This document shows, piece by piece, positions 37,093-47,860 of a DNA stretch of 64,000 bases. Every line of letters starts with the position of its first letter. Positions within the stretch are counted from its first letter, which is position 1. The position numbers and the translations under genes were made by a program. Source of the stretch: an uncultured Bacteroides sp. (GTDB lineage Bacteria; Bacteroidota; Bacteroidia; Bacteroidales; Bacteroidaceae); contig CAAFUN010000003.1 in the NCBI GenBank assembly GCA_900766195.1, positions 62,001-126,000 of the forward strand, read 5' to 3'. Under the pieces are notes generated by a model. It did no database searches, was not told where the DNA came from, and saw nothing but the letters and a program-made list of their open reading frames with translations.

Positions 37093-37266
37093 CGCCGTTA
37101 TATCTTTTTGCGCACCGCTTTTTGTATGCCAAGACTTCGCATTCAAAAGCGTTGTCGTGACCTAATCCCTCATAAGATAAATTAGCTGAAGAACATATTT
37201 GTAGAGAGCGGTTCCTAAAATAATAAAAAGCAAGGGGTAAGTGAGCGGTTTGGTACAAAATATCCA

Positions 37267-37274
37267 TATATTTG
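37267..37274 (+). promoter_or_regulatory. Predicted -7 box of the hybrid regulator gene
   Basis: TATATTTG lies 28 bases before the GTG start of the hybrid two-component gene. A TTTG occurs 14 bases upstream, closer than the usual 19-21. Confidence 0.4.
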
Positions 37275-37302
37275 CGATTGAAATCTCCAAAAGAACTTCA
37301 TC

Positions 37303-40300
37303 GTGCAAAAGTATACCATCCACCTTATCCTGTTTCTGATATGCTTGGCAACAGCTACCTTGCATGGAGAAAACATCACTTTCCACCATTTAACTACGGA
37401 CAACGGACTGTCTCAGTTTTCAGTTAACAGCTTGTATATCGACGAAAACGGCACACTTTGGATTGCTACCCGCGAAGGTCTGAACCGCTACAACGGAGAT
37501 GACATCCAGACCTACAAGCTACGTAAAAATGATCCCAACAGCCTTTTTTGCAATACCGTGCTACGCTTGACGGGCAACGGTAAAGGAAAGATATACCTGC
37601 TCTGCACCGAAGGAGTGGCTGAATATAACCTTGCCACACAGAAGTTCAAAACTCTGTTGCAGGGCAGCATTAATTGCATCTACTACAACAACGGTCTGTT
37701 CATAAGCAAAAGGGACGAGATATACCGTTACAACGAAAAGACGGGTAGCTTCAAGCTCTATTACCGGTTGGCAGGGAACAACCCGGAGATTTCTTGTATG
37801 CTTATTGACAAGGGACGCTTCTGGATAGGTACCGCGGGCAACGGCGTGTACTGTCTACAACCAGATACAAAGAAACTGACGCACCCCGTGCTGCAGGGCG
37901 ATATAACCAGCATCTATCAGGATAATGAGGGTGAATTGTGGATAGGAAGCTGGGAGAACGGGCTGTTTCGAGTGAAGCAAGACGGGACGGTGACGAACTT
38001 TACATGCGCTCCACAAAACGAACACAGCATCTCTTCCAACTTCGTAAGAACCTGTCAGGAAGACAATGCAGGCAACATTTGGATAGGAACCTTTAACGGA
38101 CTAAACCGTTATGATAAACACACGGGACTGTTCCAGAATCTCACGCCCAAGGATATCCAGCACGGCGACGGAATAACCAACCCTTCCATTTGGTGTATAG
38201 TTAAAGACCATCAAGGCACACTATGGATGGGAACTTATTTCGGTGGCGTCAACTACTTCAACCCCGAATATGAAATATACACCCGATACAGTGCATCAAC
38301 TATAGAACGGACAGGGCTGAGCAATCCTGTAGTGGGACGTATCACGGAAGACAAAGACGGCAATCTGTGGATAGGAACCGAAGGAGGCGGACTAAACTTT
38401 CTAAACCGAAGCACCCATGAGTTCAAGTGGTTCCGTCCCGACAACGGCGGCAACAGTGTCTCCCACAACAACATCAAGGCTCTTTATTACGATCCTGCCA
38501 AAGAGGTCATTTGGATAGGCACACACCTCGGCGGATTGAACAAGCTAGATATACGCTCGGGGCGTTTTACACACTACCGCATGGATGCAAACAATCCCGA
38601 AACCCTGCCCTCGGATATAGTGCGTGACATTGCTCCTTACGGCGAGTATCTGGTGCTAGCTACTCAAAACGGCGTGTGTCTCTTCGAAACCCGCAGCGGG
38701 AAGTGCCGCCAACTCTTCAAAGACAGTAAAGAGGGAAAGCGAATCAAGATGGTAGCGGACGTGGAGTTTGATGCAAATGGTACGTTGTGGATCGCCGCCA
38801 CAGGCGAAGGCGTGTTCTGCTACCGGTTTGATACTAATCGGCTGACCAATTACCGCCATGATGCAACCAACCCGCATAGCCTCAGCAACAATAATGTAAA
38901 CAACATCATGCAGGACAGCCGGGGTAACTTGTGGTTCTCCACCTCGGGCAGCGGACTAGACTTATACCGTCCCGCCAGCAACGATTTCGAGAACTTCGAC
39001 CAACAGAAGAACGGATTGTCGAGTGACTGCATCTACGAAGCGCAAGAGTCGCATGCAACCGGCAAACTATTGCTCATTACCAACAAGGGCTTCTCCACCT
39101 TTGACCGCCAGAGTAAACGGTTCAAGAACTTCAGCACCGAAAATGGATTCCCGTTGACGGCAATCAATGAAAATGCCCTATACGTTACCCGCGATGGCGA
39201 AACCTTCCTCGGCAGTACTCGAGGCATGGTCTCCTTCCATGAAACGGCAATGAACTTTACCCCAAAGCCATACAAGATTATACCCTCACACCTCATCGTC
39301 AACGGAAAAGAGGTACAAGTAGGAGATAAAACGGGCATCCTCAGCAAGGCGCTTTTCGCTACACCCGAAATCACACTGCATGCCGGACAATCGATGTTCA
39401 GCATTGAATTTGCGACCTCCAACTACGTAGCTGCAAATAAGGATGACATCCTGTATAAACTGGAAGGCTTTTCCAATGGTTGGAACAGTACCCGCGGTCT
39501 GCACACCATCACTTATACCAACCTGAATGCGGGTACTTATCATCTGCTCATCAAGGCCGCCGGAAAAGACGAAAAACTTTGCCCTCCGGTGCACCTTACT
39601 ATTATTGTACTGCCGCCTTACTACAGAACCCCCCTTGCTTACCTGATCTACTTCTTGGCGGCATGTGCACTGCTGTGGTATCTGATACGTACCTACAAGT
39701 CCCGGATACGCTTGCGCGAATCATTAAAGTACGAACTGAAACACATCCGCGACGTAGAGACGCTGAACCAGTCGAAATTACACTTCTTCACTAACATCTC
39801 CCATGAGTTCCGTACACCGCTGACACTTATCGTGGCGCAAGTAGAGACATTGCTACAAGTGCAGAACTTCACTCCCTTACTATATAATAAGGTGTTGAGC
39901 ATCTATAAGAACAGCATTCAGTTACGCGAGCTCATCACCGAATTGCTCGACTTCCGCAAACAAGAGCAGGGACACATGAAGATATGGGTAAGCCCCCATA
40001 ATATCGTAGATTTCCTTTATGAAAATTACCTGCTATTCCTTGAATATGCCAATACACGGCAGATTAATTTCAGGTTCGAGAAAGAGACCGAGAGTCTGGA
40101 AGTGTGGTACGACCAGAAGCAGATGCAGAAGGTAATCAACAACCTGCTGTCCAATGCCTTCAAGCACACTCGGGCTGAAGATACCATCACGATGAGCATC
40201 GGTACGGAAAACGGGCACGCCGTCATCCATGTAGCGGATACGGGCGTAGGGATAGAAACCGAAGAGGCGGAGAAGATATTCGACCGATTCTACCAGATAG

Positions 40301-41373
40301 AAACCACCGATTCTACGGATGCAGCCAAGAGCGGAACAGGTATCGGACTTGCCCTGACCAAAGGTATCGTAGAACTGCACCATGGCACTATCCACGTGGA
40401 AAGTGAGTTGGGAAAGGGTAGCTGCTTTATAGTGAACCTGCAATTGGGAAACACCTGTTTCGATGAGGAGCAGATCAGTCGGACTACCGAAAGTATCCAG
40501 CAGATCGAACTGCCCAAACCAGAACTCGACCTCTTGCTACAAGCCGAGTTGGAAGAGAGTACTCCGAAGAAACGCCTACCCGATGCCAAGATACTGATTG
40601 TAGAGGATAATGAATCCATCCGCCAGATGTTGGCAGAGCTCTTCAGCCGGTTCTATGAGGTACTGACTGCCGCCGACGGTGAAGAGGGACTAGCATTAGT
40701 GAACAGCGAGATGCCCTCTATCGTGGTGAGCGACATTGTGATGCCGCGCATGTCCGGGACGGAATTGTGCAAACAAATCAAAAGCGATTTCAACACCTGC
40801 CACATCCCGGTGGTACTACTCACGGCACGCACCGCCATCGAGCAGAACATCGAAGGACTGCGCATTGGTGCGGACGATTACATCACCAAGCCCTTCAATA
40901 CCAACTTGCTAATATCCCGTTGCAACAACCTCGTCAACTCCCGCATCCTGCTACAAGAGAAGTTTAGCCGGCAGCCGCAAGCCTTTGCGCAGATGCTTGC
41001 CACCAATCCGATGGACAAAGAGATAATGGACCGCGCTCTGACCGTAATCGAACAACATATGGACGATACCGGTTTCAATGTTAACGTCTTTGCCCGTGAA
41101 ATGGCAATGGCACGTACCAACCTATTTGCCAAGTTAAAAGCCATCACTGGGCAGACGCCAAACGACTTTATACTTACCATTCGTCTGAAGAAGGGGGCAA
41201 TGATGCTGCGCAACAACCCGGAACTGAACATTACAGAAATTTCAGACCGCATCGGATTCAGTAGCTCCCGCTATTTCAGCAAATGCTTCAAGGATGTATA
41301 TCACATCAGTCCGCTGGCTTACCGTAAGGGGGAAGAACCGGATGGATTGCGAGAGGAAGAGTCGTCCGAATGA
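37303..41373 (+). CDS. Hybrid two-component system regulator of the glycosaminoglycan locus
   Basis: The 1356-residue protein starts at GTG; an in-frame TGA at 37279 and no intervening ATG make GTG the best start. A signal peptide precedes about 14 beta-propeller repeats of the type LWIGTxxxGLN, and then a Y_Y_Y domain. A transmembrane helix lies at about 776-796. The cytoplasmic part has HisKA with His834 (FTNISHEFRTPLTLI), HATPase_c (NNLLSNAFKHT, GTGIGLAL), a receiver with Asp1144 (VVSDIVMPRMSGTEL) and a C-terminal AraC-type HTH (MAMARTNLFAKLKAITGQTP). It senses oligosaccharides in the periplasm and activates the downstream sus-like genes. Confidence 0.95.
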   Translation: MQKYTIHLILFLICLATATLHGENITFHHLTTDNGLSQFSVNSLYIDENGTLWIATREGLNRYNGDDIQTYKLRKNDPNSLFCNTVLRLTGNGKGKIYLLCTEGVAEYNLATQKFKTLLQGSINCIYYNNGLFISKRDEIYRYNEKTGSFKLYYRLAGNNPEISCMLIDKGRFWIGTAGNGVYCLQPDTKKLTHPVLQGDITSIYQDNEGELWIGSWENGLFRVKQDGTVTNFTCAPQNEHSISSNFVRTCQEDNAGNIWIGTFNGLNRYDKHTGLFQNLTPKDIQHGDGITNPSIWCIVKDHQGTLWMGTYFGGVNYFNPEYEIYTRYSASTIERTGLSNPVVGRITEDKDGNLWIGTEGGGLNFLNRSTHEFKWFRPDNGGNSVSHNNIKALYYDPAKEVIWIGTHLGGLNKLDIRSGRFTHYRMDANNPETLPSDIVRDIAPYGEYLVLATQNGVCLFETRSGKCRQLFKDSKEGKRIKMVADVEFDANGTLWIAATGEGVFCYRFDTNRLTNYRHDATNPHSLSNNNVNNIMQDSRGNLWFSTSGSGLDLYRPASNDFENFDQQKNGLSSDCIYEAQESHATGKLLLITNKGFSTFDRQSKRFKNFSTENGFPLTAINENALYVTRDGETFLGSTRGMVSFHETAMNFTPKPYKIIPSHLIVNGKEVQVGDKTGILSKALFATPEITLHAGQSMFSIEFATSNYVAANKDDILYKLEGFSNGWNSTRGLHTITYTNLNAGTYHLLIKAAGKDEKLCPPVHLTIIVLPPYYRTPLAYLIYFLAACALLWYLIRTYKSRIRLRESLKYELKHIRDVETLNQSKLHFFTNISHEFRTPLTLIVAQVETLLQVQNFTPLLYNKVLSIYKNSIQLRELITELLDFRKQEQGHMKIWVSPHNIVDFLYENYLLFLEYANTRQINFRFEKETESLEVWYDQKQMQKVINNLLSNAFKHTRAEDTITMSIGTENGHAVIHVADTGVGIETEEAEKIFDRFYQIETTDSTDAAKSGTGIGLALTKGIVELHHGTIHVESELGKGSCFIVNLQLGNTCFDEEQISRTTESIQQIELPKPELDLLLQAELEESTPKKRLPDAKILIVEDNESIRQMLAELFSRFYEVLTAADGEEGLALVNSEMPSIVVSDIVMPRMSGTELCKQIKSDFNTCHIPVVLLTARTAIEQNIEGLRIGADDYITKPFNTNLLISRCNNLVNSRILLQEKFSRQPQAFAQMLATNPMDKEIMDRALTVIEQHMDDTGFNVNVFAREMAMARTNLFAKLKAITGQTPNDFILTIRLKKGAMMLRNNPELNITEISDRIGFSSSRYFSKCFKDVYHISPLAYRKGEEPDGLREEESSE

Positions 41374-41642
41374 TAGCTCGGACGCGCACAAATCTACAAT
41401 ATATTTATACATTTAGGTTCCTAAAAGTACCCTATTCAAATGCAATCTACTGGATTATACATCCAATGAATAGGTTCCACAAGTTTTCTGAGGACGTGTT
41501 ACGGGAAATCACCTCCAGATATTATATCCTAACAAAGCTTATATACGACTTTTCGACTTCCCGTATCGACCCTTCGGCACATATACTATACGTGAGAACA
41601 GGAAGACAGGGAGTGGAAATACATAAAAAAAACAGATATTTT

Positions 41643-41656
41643 GTACGAATTCGTAC
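41643..41656. promoter_or_regulatory. Palindrome upstream of the susC-like gene
   Basis: GTACGAATTCGTAC is a perfect 14-base palindrome, 43 bases upstream of the predicted -7 box. It is a candidate operator for the hybrid regulator or another factor. Confidence 0.45.
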
Positions 41657-41699
41657 TATTTGTGAACAATTAACGGATATACTTCCGCCATTCACCCCA

Positions 41700-41707
41700 T
41701 ACTTTTG
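41700..41707 (+). promoter_or_regulatory. Predicted -7 box of the susC-like operon
   Basis: TACTTTTG matches TAnnTTTG and lies 75 bases before the susC-like ATG. No -33 TTG is visible, as expected for an activator-dependent promoter. Confidence 0.5.
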
Positions 41708-41782
41708 CAAGCAAGATTTCAATATCGAACAAAAAACAAAAAGGAATACAGCCTTTATTAATAACGTATTAAACTAATATTT

Positions 41783-44700
41783 ATGAAACAGAAAGTAACC
41801 TCGGTCCTATTGGTCTCTTTTCTATGTAGCCTACTAAGCATGCAGGCACAGACCGGAAATCGGATAACAGGAAGAGTTGTCGATGCCATGGGAGAACTTA
41901 CGGGTGTAAGCGTGGCCGTGAAAGGAACAACCAATGGAACAATGACCGACTTAGACGGTCGGTTTACACTGCAAAATGTGAAACCAGCCGACGTACTTCA
42001 ATTCTCTTTTATTGGTTACAAGTCACAAGAGATAAAAGTAGGTGGACAAAAAGAAATCAAGATTACCTTAACAGAAGACGCCCTGGCCTTAAATGAGGTG
42101 GTGGTGGTAGGCTATCAGGAGGTCCGTAAGAAAGATTTGACAGGCTCCGTATCAAAAGTCAACATGGATGACCTGCTGAGAACACCCTCGGCTTCCTTCG
42201 ACCAGACATTGGGTGGTCGTATTGCCGGTGTCAACGTATCCTCCAGCGAAGGCATGCCGGGTAGTAACATGACCATTACCATTCGTGGTAACAACTCCCT
42301 GACACAAGATAATTCACCCCTCTATATCATTGACGGTTTCCCGGTGGAAGATCCGGCTGTAGCCGCCACAATCAACCCAAACGATATCGCCTCCACCGAT
42401 ATACTGAAAGACGCTTCAGCCACGGCAATCTACGGAGCCCGCGGTGCAAACGGTGTAATCATCATCACCACCAAACAAGGTAAAGTAGGTAAACCGCAAC
42501 TTACCTATGACGGCAGCTTCGGCGTATCCAAGGTAAGCAAGAAGTTGGATATGATGAATGCATACGATTTCGTAAAACTGCAGACTGAGGTAGACCCAAT
42601 CAATGCAGCCAATAAGTACTTCCCCCTGTACAACAACCACCAATGGTCATTGGAAGATTATCGGGGCATTGCCCAAAACAACTATCAAGACGAAATATTT
42701 CGTACAGCAATGCAACAAAGTCACAACCTACGTCTGGCAGGTGGTTCGGAAGGGGTACGCTACAACGCATCAGTTTCTTACTATGACCAAGAAGGTATCT
42801 TACTTAACACAGACTACGAGCGTTTGCAAGCACGCATGAATACCTTGGTAAAGCGCGGTAAACTAACCGTAAACTTCAATACCAATTTCTCGCGCTCCAT
42901 CCAAAGCGGAGCTTCTCCTTCTTCCAACTCTTATTCCGGTATGAACAACCTCTTTTACAGTGTATGGGGATACCGCCCGGTAAACTATCCCGGACGCTCG
43001 TTGGACGACCTGCTCAACAATCTCATTGATGACGATGTAGATGCATCAAACGACTACCGCTTCAATCCCATCGCCGATTTGAAGAATGCTTACCGTAAGT
43101 ACTACGCCAACAACTTACAACTGAATGGATATGTGGAATATGAATTCATCAAAGGGCTGAAATTGAAAGTATCGGGAGGTTATACTTATGACAATCGACA
43201 TACCGACACATTTAATAATTCAATGACCCGCTACGGAGGTCCTACCTCAACCGACAAAGTGAATGCCGAAATTGCACGTCAACAACGCCTCACGTGGTTG
43301 AACGAAAACATCCTTACCTATCAGACCGACTTCAAGAAGAAACACTTTCTGAATACGATGATCGGTGTGACCCTGCAAAACTCTGATTACGAATACTACT
43401 CGCTCCGGATGAAACAGATCCCCAACGAGTCATTGGGTATGGCAGGCATGAGTCAGGGAACTTTCGACAAGAGTACTTCCATACTTTCTTCATGGTCCAT
43501 GCTTTCTTATTTGGGACGTATCAATTACAACTATAAGTCCAAATATTATGCCACAGCTTCATTCCGTGCAGACGGCTCTTCCAAATTCAGCAAGAAAAAC
43601 CGCTACGGCTATTTCCCTTCAGGTTCATTGGCATGGAATTTCTCCGAAGAAGAGTTTATGACCAAATACAAGAACTGGCTGTCAAACGGTAAGCTTCGTC
43701 TGAGCTGGGGTCTTACGGGTAATAACCGCATAGGTGAATATGACTATCTGGCCTTGCTGGACATGATCAAGACACATGTCACCACCGGCCTTCCCAACAC
43801 TGTATACCCGTTCGACAACTACAATGCCAATGTCGGCGTAGCCCCCATATCACTACCCAATGAAGACCTGAAATGGGAAACAACAGAACAGTGGAACCTA
43901 GGTATTGACTTGAGTTTCCTCAACGATCGCATCGGTTTCACAGCCGACCTCTACCGCAAGACAACCCGCGACCTGCTGCTGGATGCCACACTACCTTATT
44001 CATCGGGATACATGAGTGCCATGAAGAACGTAGGAAAGGTTCGCAATGACGGTGTCGAGCTGACATTAAACACGGTGAACATTCAAAGCAAGAGCTTCAA
44101 ATGGACCTCCAACTTCAACATTTCCTTTAACAAAAACAAAGTATTGGAACTTTCAGAAAACCAGACCAGCTTATTGAGCTCTGCAAAGTTTGACCAAAAC
44201 TTCAATAGTCAGCCTAATTATATCGCCAAAAAAGGCTATCCTATGGGCATGATATACGGATATAAATATGAAGGTACCTACAAATATGACGACTTTGACA
44301 AGTCCGGTAGCTCCTATACCCTGAAAGGCAACGTCCCCCACTATGTAAGTGAAAGCAATACTCAGCCCGGTATGCCAAAATATGCCGATCTGAACGGTGA
44401 CGGTATTATTGATACAAACGACCGTACTATGATCGGCCGCGGTTTACCAATCCACACCGGCGGTTTCACCAACAATCTTGAATACAAAGGGTTCGACTTG
44501 AGCGTATTCTTCCAATGGTCTTATGGCAATGATGTGCTGAACGCCAACCGACTGTTTTTCGACAGTGGCTTCCAGAAGAAAAGAGAGCTGAACCAGTATG
44601 CCAGCTATGCCGGTCGTTGGACTTCAGAAAACCCTAACAGTGACATTCCTGCTGCTACCAACTCCAGCTCAAATCTTGTGATTTCCTCACGCGTAGTAGA

Positions 44701-44947
44701 AGATGCTTCATTCCTCCGTCTGAAAACCGTAACCCTTGGCTACACTGTTCCAAAGAACTTCTTGAAAAGATTCCGAGTGGATAATGCACGCCTCTACGTA
44801 GCTGCACAGAATTTATGGACACTCACCGATTATTCCGGCTATGATCCTGAAGTATCTGTACGTGACGGAGGGTTAACCCCCGGCCTCGACTTCTCTTCTT
44901 ATCCGAGAGCATTCTCTGTAAGTTTCGGTATCAACTTAGGTTTCTAA
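41783..44947 (+). CDS. SusC-like TonB-dependent transporter
   Basis: The 1054-residue outer-membrane transporter has a signal peptide (about 1-23) and a carboxypeptidase-regulatory-like domain (ITGRVVDAMGELTGVSVAVK). The hinge ALNEVVVVGYQEVRKKDLTG follows. The plug has NNSLTQDNSPLYIIDGFPVE and DASATAIYGARGANGVIIIT. A 22-strand barrel ends in VSFGINLGF with the terminal aromatic residue. It imports glycosaminoglycan oligosaccharides with the SusD-like lipoprotein encoded immediately downstream. Confidence 0.96.
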   Translation: MKQKVTSVLLVSFLCSLLSMQAQTGNRITGRVVDAMGELTGVSVAVKGTTNGTMTDLDGRFTLQNVKPADVLQFSFIGYKSQEIKVGGQKEIKITLTEDALALNEVVVVGYQEVRKKDLTGSVSKVNMDDLLRTPSASFDQTLGGRIAGVNVSSSEGMPGSNMTITIRGNNSLTQDNSPLYIIDGFPVEDPAVAATINPNDIASTDILKDASATAIYGARGANGVIIITTKQGKVGKPQLTYDGSFGVSKVSKKLDMMNAYDFVKLQTEVDPINAANKYFPLYNNHQWSLEDYRGIAQNNYQDEIFRTAMQQSHNLRLAGGSEGVRYNASVSYYDQEGILLNTDYERLQARMNTLVKRGKLTVNFNTNFSRSIQSGASPSSNSYSGMNNLFYSVWGYRPVNYPGRSLDDLLNNLIDDDVDASNDYRFNPIADLKNAYRKYYANNLQLNGYVEYEFIKGLKLKVSGGYTYDNRHTDTFNNSMTRYGGPTSTDKVNAEIARQQRLTWLNENILTYQTDFKKKHFLNTMIGVTLQNSDYEYYSLRMKQIPNESLGMAGMSQGTFDKSTSILSSWSMLSYLGRINYNYKSKYYATASFRADGSSKFSKKNRYGYFPSGSLAWNFSEEEFMTKYKNWLSNGKLRLSWGLTGNNRIGEYDYLALLDMIKTHVTTGLPNTVYPFDNYNANVGVAPISLPNEDLKWETTEQWNLGIDLSFLNDRIGFTADLYRKTTRDLLLDATLPYSSGYMSAMKNVGKVRNDGVELTLNTVNIQSKSFKWTSNFNISFNKNKVLELSENQTSLLSSAKFDQNFNSQPNYIAKKGYPMGMIYGYKYEGTYKYDDFDKSGSSYTLKGNVPHYVSESNTQPGMPKYADLNGDGIIDTNDRTMIGRGLPIHTGGFTNNLEYKGFDLSVFFQWSYGNDVLNANRLFFDSGFQKKRELNQYASYAGRWTSENPNSDIPAATNSSSNLVISSRVVEDASFLRLKTVTLGYTVPKNFLKRFRVDNARLYVAAQNLWTLTDYSGYDPEVSVRDGGLTPGLDFSSYPRAFSVSFGINLGF

Positions 44948-44968
44948 TCCCATAAAACGCTGAAATAA

Positions 44969-46726
44969 ATGAAAACATTAAATAAAATAATAGTGGCTCT
45001 TGCCTGCATGGCAATGGCATCTTGTGACTTTCTGGACAAAGAACCCACTAAGTTGACTCCCGGAGTTTACTTCAATAATGCCGGAGAAGCATTATCTTTT
45101 CTGACCTCCGTATATGCCCCGCTTGCCTCACAAAACTTCTATGGCAGCGAATATATGTTCATGGTATGTGGCGATGATTTATCTCACTATGGCGGCGGTC
45201 GTAACCCGCAGAGCAACGGTGCAATAGCTTGTAACAACGCCAATTCCAGTTCACCTCAGTTCAGCAACCTCTGGGAGACACTTTATGCAGGTATAGACCG
45301 TGCCAATACATTCCTTGAAAATATTGACAAGACAGCCGACATCACTGATAAGCTACGCCTGCAATACAAATCGGAAGTCCGCTTTATGCGCGCCTTTTAT
45401 TATTTCACTTTGGTACAGGGCTGGGGGGATGTTCCCTTTAAAACCAATTCGACTAACAATGTGACAGGTTTGGATATTCCCCGAACGAACAAACAGATTA
45501 TCTATGACTTCATCGTCACGGAGATGTCCGAGTGCGCCGAAGGACTTAACTCGGCTGCAGCACTAAATTATAAGCCGGGACATGTTTCGAAATCTACTGC
45601 ATGGGGCATTTTGGCACGCGTTTATCTATTCAGAGCCGGAGAGCACTTCCGTGATAAAACAGCCGCCGATGAAGCAGCCATTCAAAACTACTTCAAACAA
45701 GCCGACTTATACGCACAGAAAGTGATGGCGGAAGGACATGACCTGACAGATAATTACTGGGACATATTCATAGACATCTGTTCCAATAAATACAATAGTA
45801 CCGGAAAGAATGAAAGCATTTGGGAAGTGGAATTTTCAGGTGACTATACTTCAGAAGTTAGAGCCGAAGGGCGTATTGGAAATCTAATAGGTATTAAATG
45901 CCCTGATGCATCAAGCACCCAGTCGGCACTCGACAAGCAAGATCCCGGATACGGATACGCCTACTTCTGGTCAACCCCGAAGTTATACGAACTTTATACG
46001 GCTAATGGTGATCTAAAACGTATGAACTGGAGTATCGCTCCGTTTGAATATGTAGAAGCAGTAAGCGGAAAGGGTATCACCGGACGCCAGTTTGAATACG
46101 GCAAGATAGCAGAAGTGAAAAAACAGTATTGGAATGTGTCTTATAGTTATGGCGAAGGATACATGGACAAGAAGACAGGCGATTATGAAAAGACGCAATC
46201 TGATTCTGAGAAGAACTACTCCCGTGCTTGCGGCAAATATCGCAGGGAATATGAACTTTACGGTTCCAAGAAGAACAAGAATTACACTTCGATCAACTTC
46301 CCTATTCTTCGTTATTCAGATGTTCTGCTAATGGTGGCCGAGGCCGAGAACGAGACAAATGCACAACCCACCACATTAGCCTATCAATGTATAAACAAAG
46401 TACGTGAACGTGCAGGTATAGTCACTTATAAGGAAGGAAGCCTCGACAAAAAGACATTCCGGCAGGCAGTGAAAGATGAGCGCGCCATGGAACTTTGCTT
46501 TGAGTACACCCGTCGTTATGACCTCATTCGCTGGGGTGAATATGTGAAAGATATGAATGAACTTGCTCCACGCGCACTGCAAGCAGCCAATGCCAACTGG
46601 TCTACAGGAGCCAGTTATAGCGTTTATAGTTTTTTCCAGATTACCGATGCGTATAATTACTTCCCGATTCCTGATAGTGAAATGTCCGTAAACAAAGCTA
46701 TCACTAAGAATAACCCGGGATGGTAA
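44969..46726 (+). CDS. SusD-like surface glycan-binding lipoprotein
   Basis: The 585-residue lipoprotein (signal MAMASCDFLDKEP, lipidated Cys19) begins with the SusD N-terminal pattern SCDFLDKEPTKLTP. TPR-like helices follow (KYKSEVRFMRAFYYF; LLMVAEAENE). The RagB/SusD C-terminal region includes INKVRERAGIV, DERAMELCFEYTRRYDLIRW and YFPIPDSEM. It caps the SusC-like barrel and delivers oligosaccharide. It starts 21 bases after susC. Confidence 0.96.
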   Translation: MKTLNKIIVALACMAMASCDFLDKEPTKLTPGVYFNNAGEALSFLTSVYAPLASQNFYGSEYMFMVCGDDLSHYGGGRNPQSNGAIACNNANSSSPQFSNLWETLYAGIDRANTFLENIDKTADITDKLRLQYKSEVRFMRAFYYFTLVQGWGDVPFKTNSTNNVTGLDIPRTNKQIIYDFIVTEMSECAEGLNSAAALNYKPGHVSKSTAWGILARVYLFRAGEHFRDKTAADEAAIQNYFKQADLYAQKVMAEGHDLTDNYWDIFIDICSNKYNSTGKNESIWEVEFSGDYTSEVRAEGRIGNLIGIKCPDASSTQSALDKQDPGYGYAYFWSTPKLYELYTANGDLKRMNWSIAPFEYVEAVSGKGITGRQFEYGKIAEVKKQYWNVSYSYGEGYMDKKTGDYEKTQSDSEKNYSRACGKYRREYELYGSKKNKNYTSINFPILRYSDVLLMVAEAENETNAQPTTLAYQCINKVRERAGIVTYKEGSLDKKTFRQAVKDERAMELCFEYTRRYDLIRWGEYVKDMNELAPRALQAANANWSTGASYSVYSFFQITDAYNYFPIPDSEMSVNKAITKNNPGW

Positions 46727-46749
46727 TCATTTTTCTAATCCTTTAAACA

Positions 46750-47769
46750 ATGAATAAGATTATGAAACTAAATAAATTACTAATAACTATCGGCATAGCA
46801 AGCTTCACTTTAGCTTCCTGCGAAAACGAGCTAACTAAAAACGCCGAACTTACAGTAAATGTAGCGACCAACAATGACGTAACTTTCGATGGACACACCA
46901 TTACCGTAAAGAAGGGAACTCCTGTGGATTTTTTATTCAGCGGTAACCCTGATTATCTCACTTTCTATAGCGGTGAATCAGGAAAGGAATACAAATACAG
47001 AGAACGTACTACAGTTGATGCTACCGATGTTACCAGTTCCACCCTAAAGTTTACGCTCGTACCTCAGTATGGTAATCCAGCCAATATTCTGACCATGTAT
47101 GTGTCTGATGATTTCCCCGGGATAGACAAGAAAAACTTTACGGCAGACTCAGTGCTGGTAGAAAATCATGCATGGAAAGAACTTATCCCTGCGGCGGACT
47201 TCCCACAAACGGTCAAGAATCAGACTTTTGAAATTGATATGAAGTCGTATCTGGGAAAAAGAATTGCCGTGGCCATTTGCTACAGAGGCCAGAGCAAAGC
47301 TGTTGCACAAACAAGATTTACGTTCAACAACATGCAGATTACGAATGAAATGACTAATGGACAAAAAACTGCATTTACCGCCAGCTCTTTTGGCTTTACC
47401 CCCGTTAACATGCAGAATAGGCTCAACCTTAGCGACCAAACCAGCATGACTTCCAACCGCGCTTATGGAACTGTAACTAACAATACCGCCGGCATTTGGA
47501 ACTTTAAGGACATGAATGCTTTCTTCATCCATAGTTCCAATGCAAATACCGTACTGAAATACAGTTGGCTGGTATCCAACCTCTTTGTGGTGAACGCATG
47601 CTCCCCCGATACCGGAACAGGTTTGAAGAATATTACACAAAGTCTTGATACTTACAGTTATACTTACAATACAAGCGGTACCTATACTGTAAACTTTGTA
47701 GGTACCAACGGTAACTATAAGCAAGAGACTTCCGTAGTACGCGAATACAAAGTAGTGGTGCTCGAATAA
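46750..47769 (+). CDS. DUF5017-like surface glycan-binding lipoprotein
   Basis: The 339-residue lipoprotein (signal ending TLASCENE, Cys24) has the N-terminal pattern VTVKKGTPVDFLFSGNPDYL-type (GNPDYLTFYSGESGKEY), typical of DUF5017/SusE-position proteins in chondroitin-type loci. The rest is beta-rich and ends with a possible Ig-like domain (NTSGTYTVNFVGTNG). It probably binds substrate at the cell surface. An internal Met (MKLNKLL) four codons in could also be the start. A terminator follows it. Confidence 0.8.
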   Translation: MNKIMKLNKLLITIGIASFTLASCENELTKNAELTVNVATNNDVTFDGHTITVKKGTPVDFLFSGNPDYLTFYSGESGKEYKYRERTTVDATDVTSSTLKFTLVPQYGNPANILTMYVSDDFPGIDKKNFTADSVLVENHAWKELIPAADFPQTVKNQTFEIDMKSYLGKRIAVAICYRGQSKAVAQTRFTFNNMQITNEMTNGQKTAFTASSFGFTPVNMQNRLNLSDQTSMTSNRAYGTVTNNTAGIWNFKDMNAFFIHSSNANTVLKYSWLVSNLFVVNACSPDTGTGLKNITQSLDTYSYTYNTSGTYTVNFVGTNGNYKQETSVVREYKVVVLE

Positions 47770-47820
47770 CATAATCCGACATAAGCCTCAACCTTACAAT
47801 TAATAGACCTTAATCATTTT

Positions 47821-47858
47821 CGGAGAGGAATCTTATGAAGGATCCTCTCCGTTTTTTT
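47821..47858 (+). terminator. Terminator between the surface lipoprotein and PL8 genes
   Basis: Stem CGGAGAGGA/TCCTCTCCG (47821-47851) is followed by seven T. It splits the locus into surface-protein and enzyme transcripts, or allows partial read-through. Confidence 0.8.
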
Positions 47859-47860
47859 AT

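Larger units (their letters stand above)
41374..41782. other. Leader/regulatory region of the susC-like operon
   Basis: This 400-base gap holds an open frame (41370-41777) that I reject as coding. It contains the palindrome GTACGAATTCGTAC (41643-41656), the smaller inverted repeat TTTAGG-TT-CCTAAA (41412-41425) and a -7 box at 41700. It is the expected binding region for the hybrid regulator. Confidence 0.55.

Noticed and set aside
41370..41777. 135-codon open frame between the hybrid regulator and susC
   Set aside because: It overlaps the regulator stop and covers the palindrome and predicted promoter of susC; the product has no recognisable domain.
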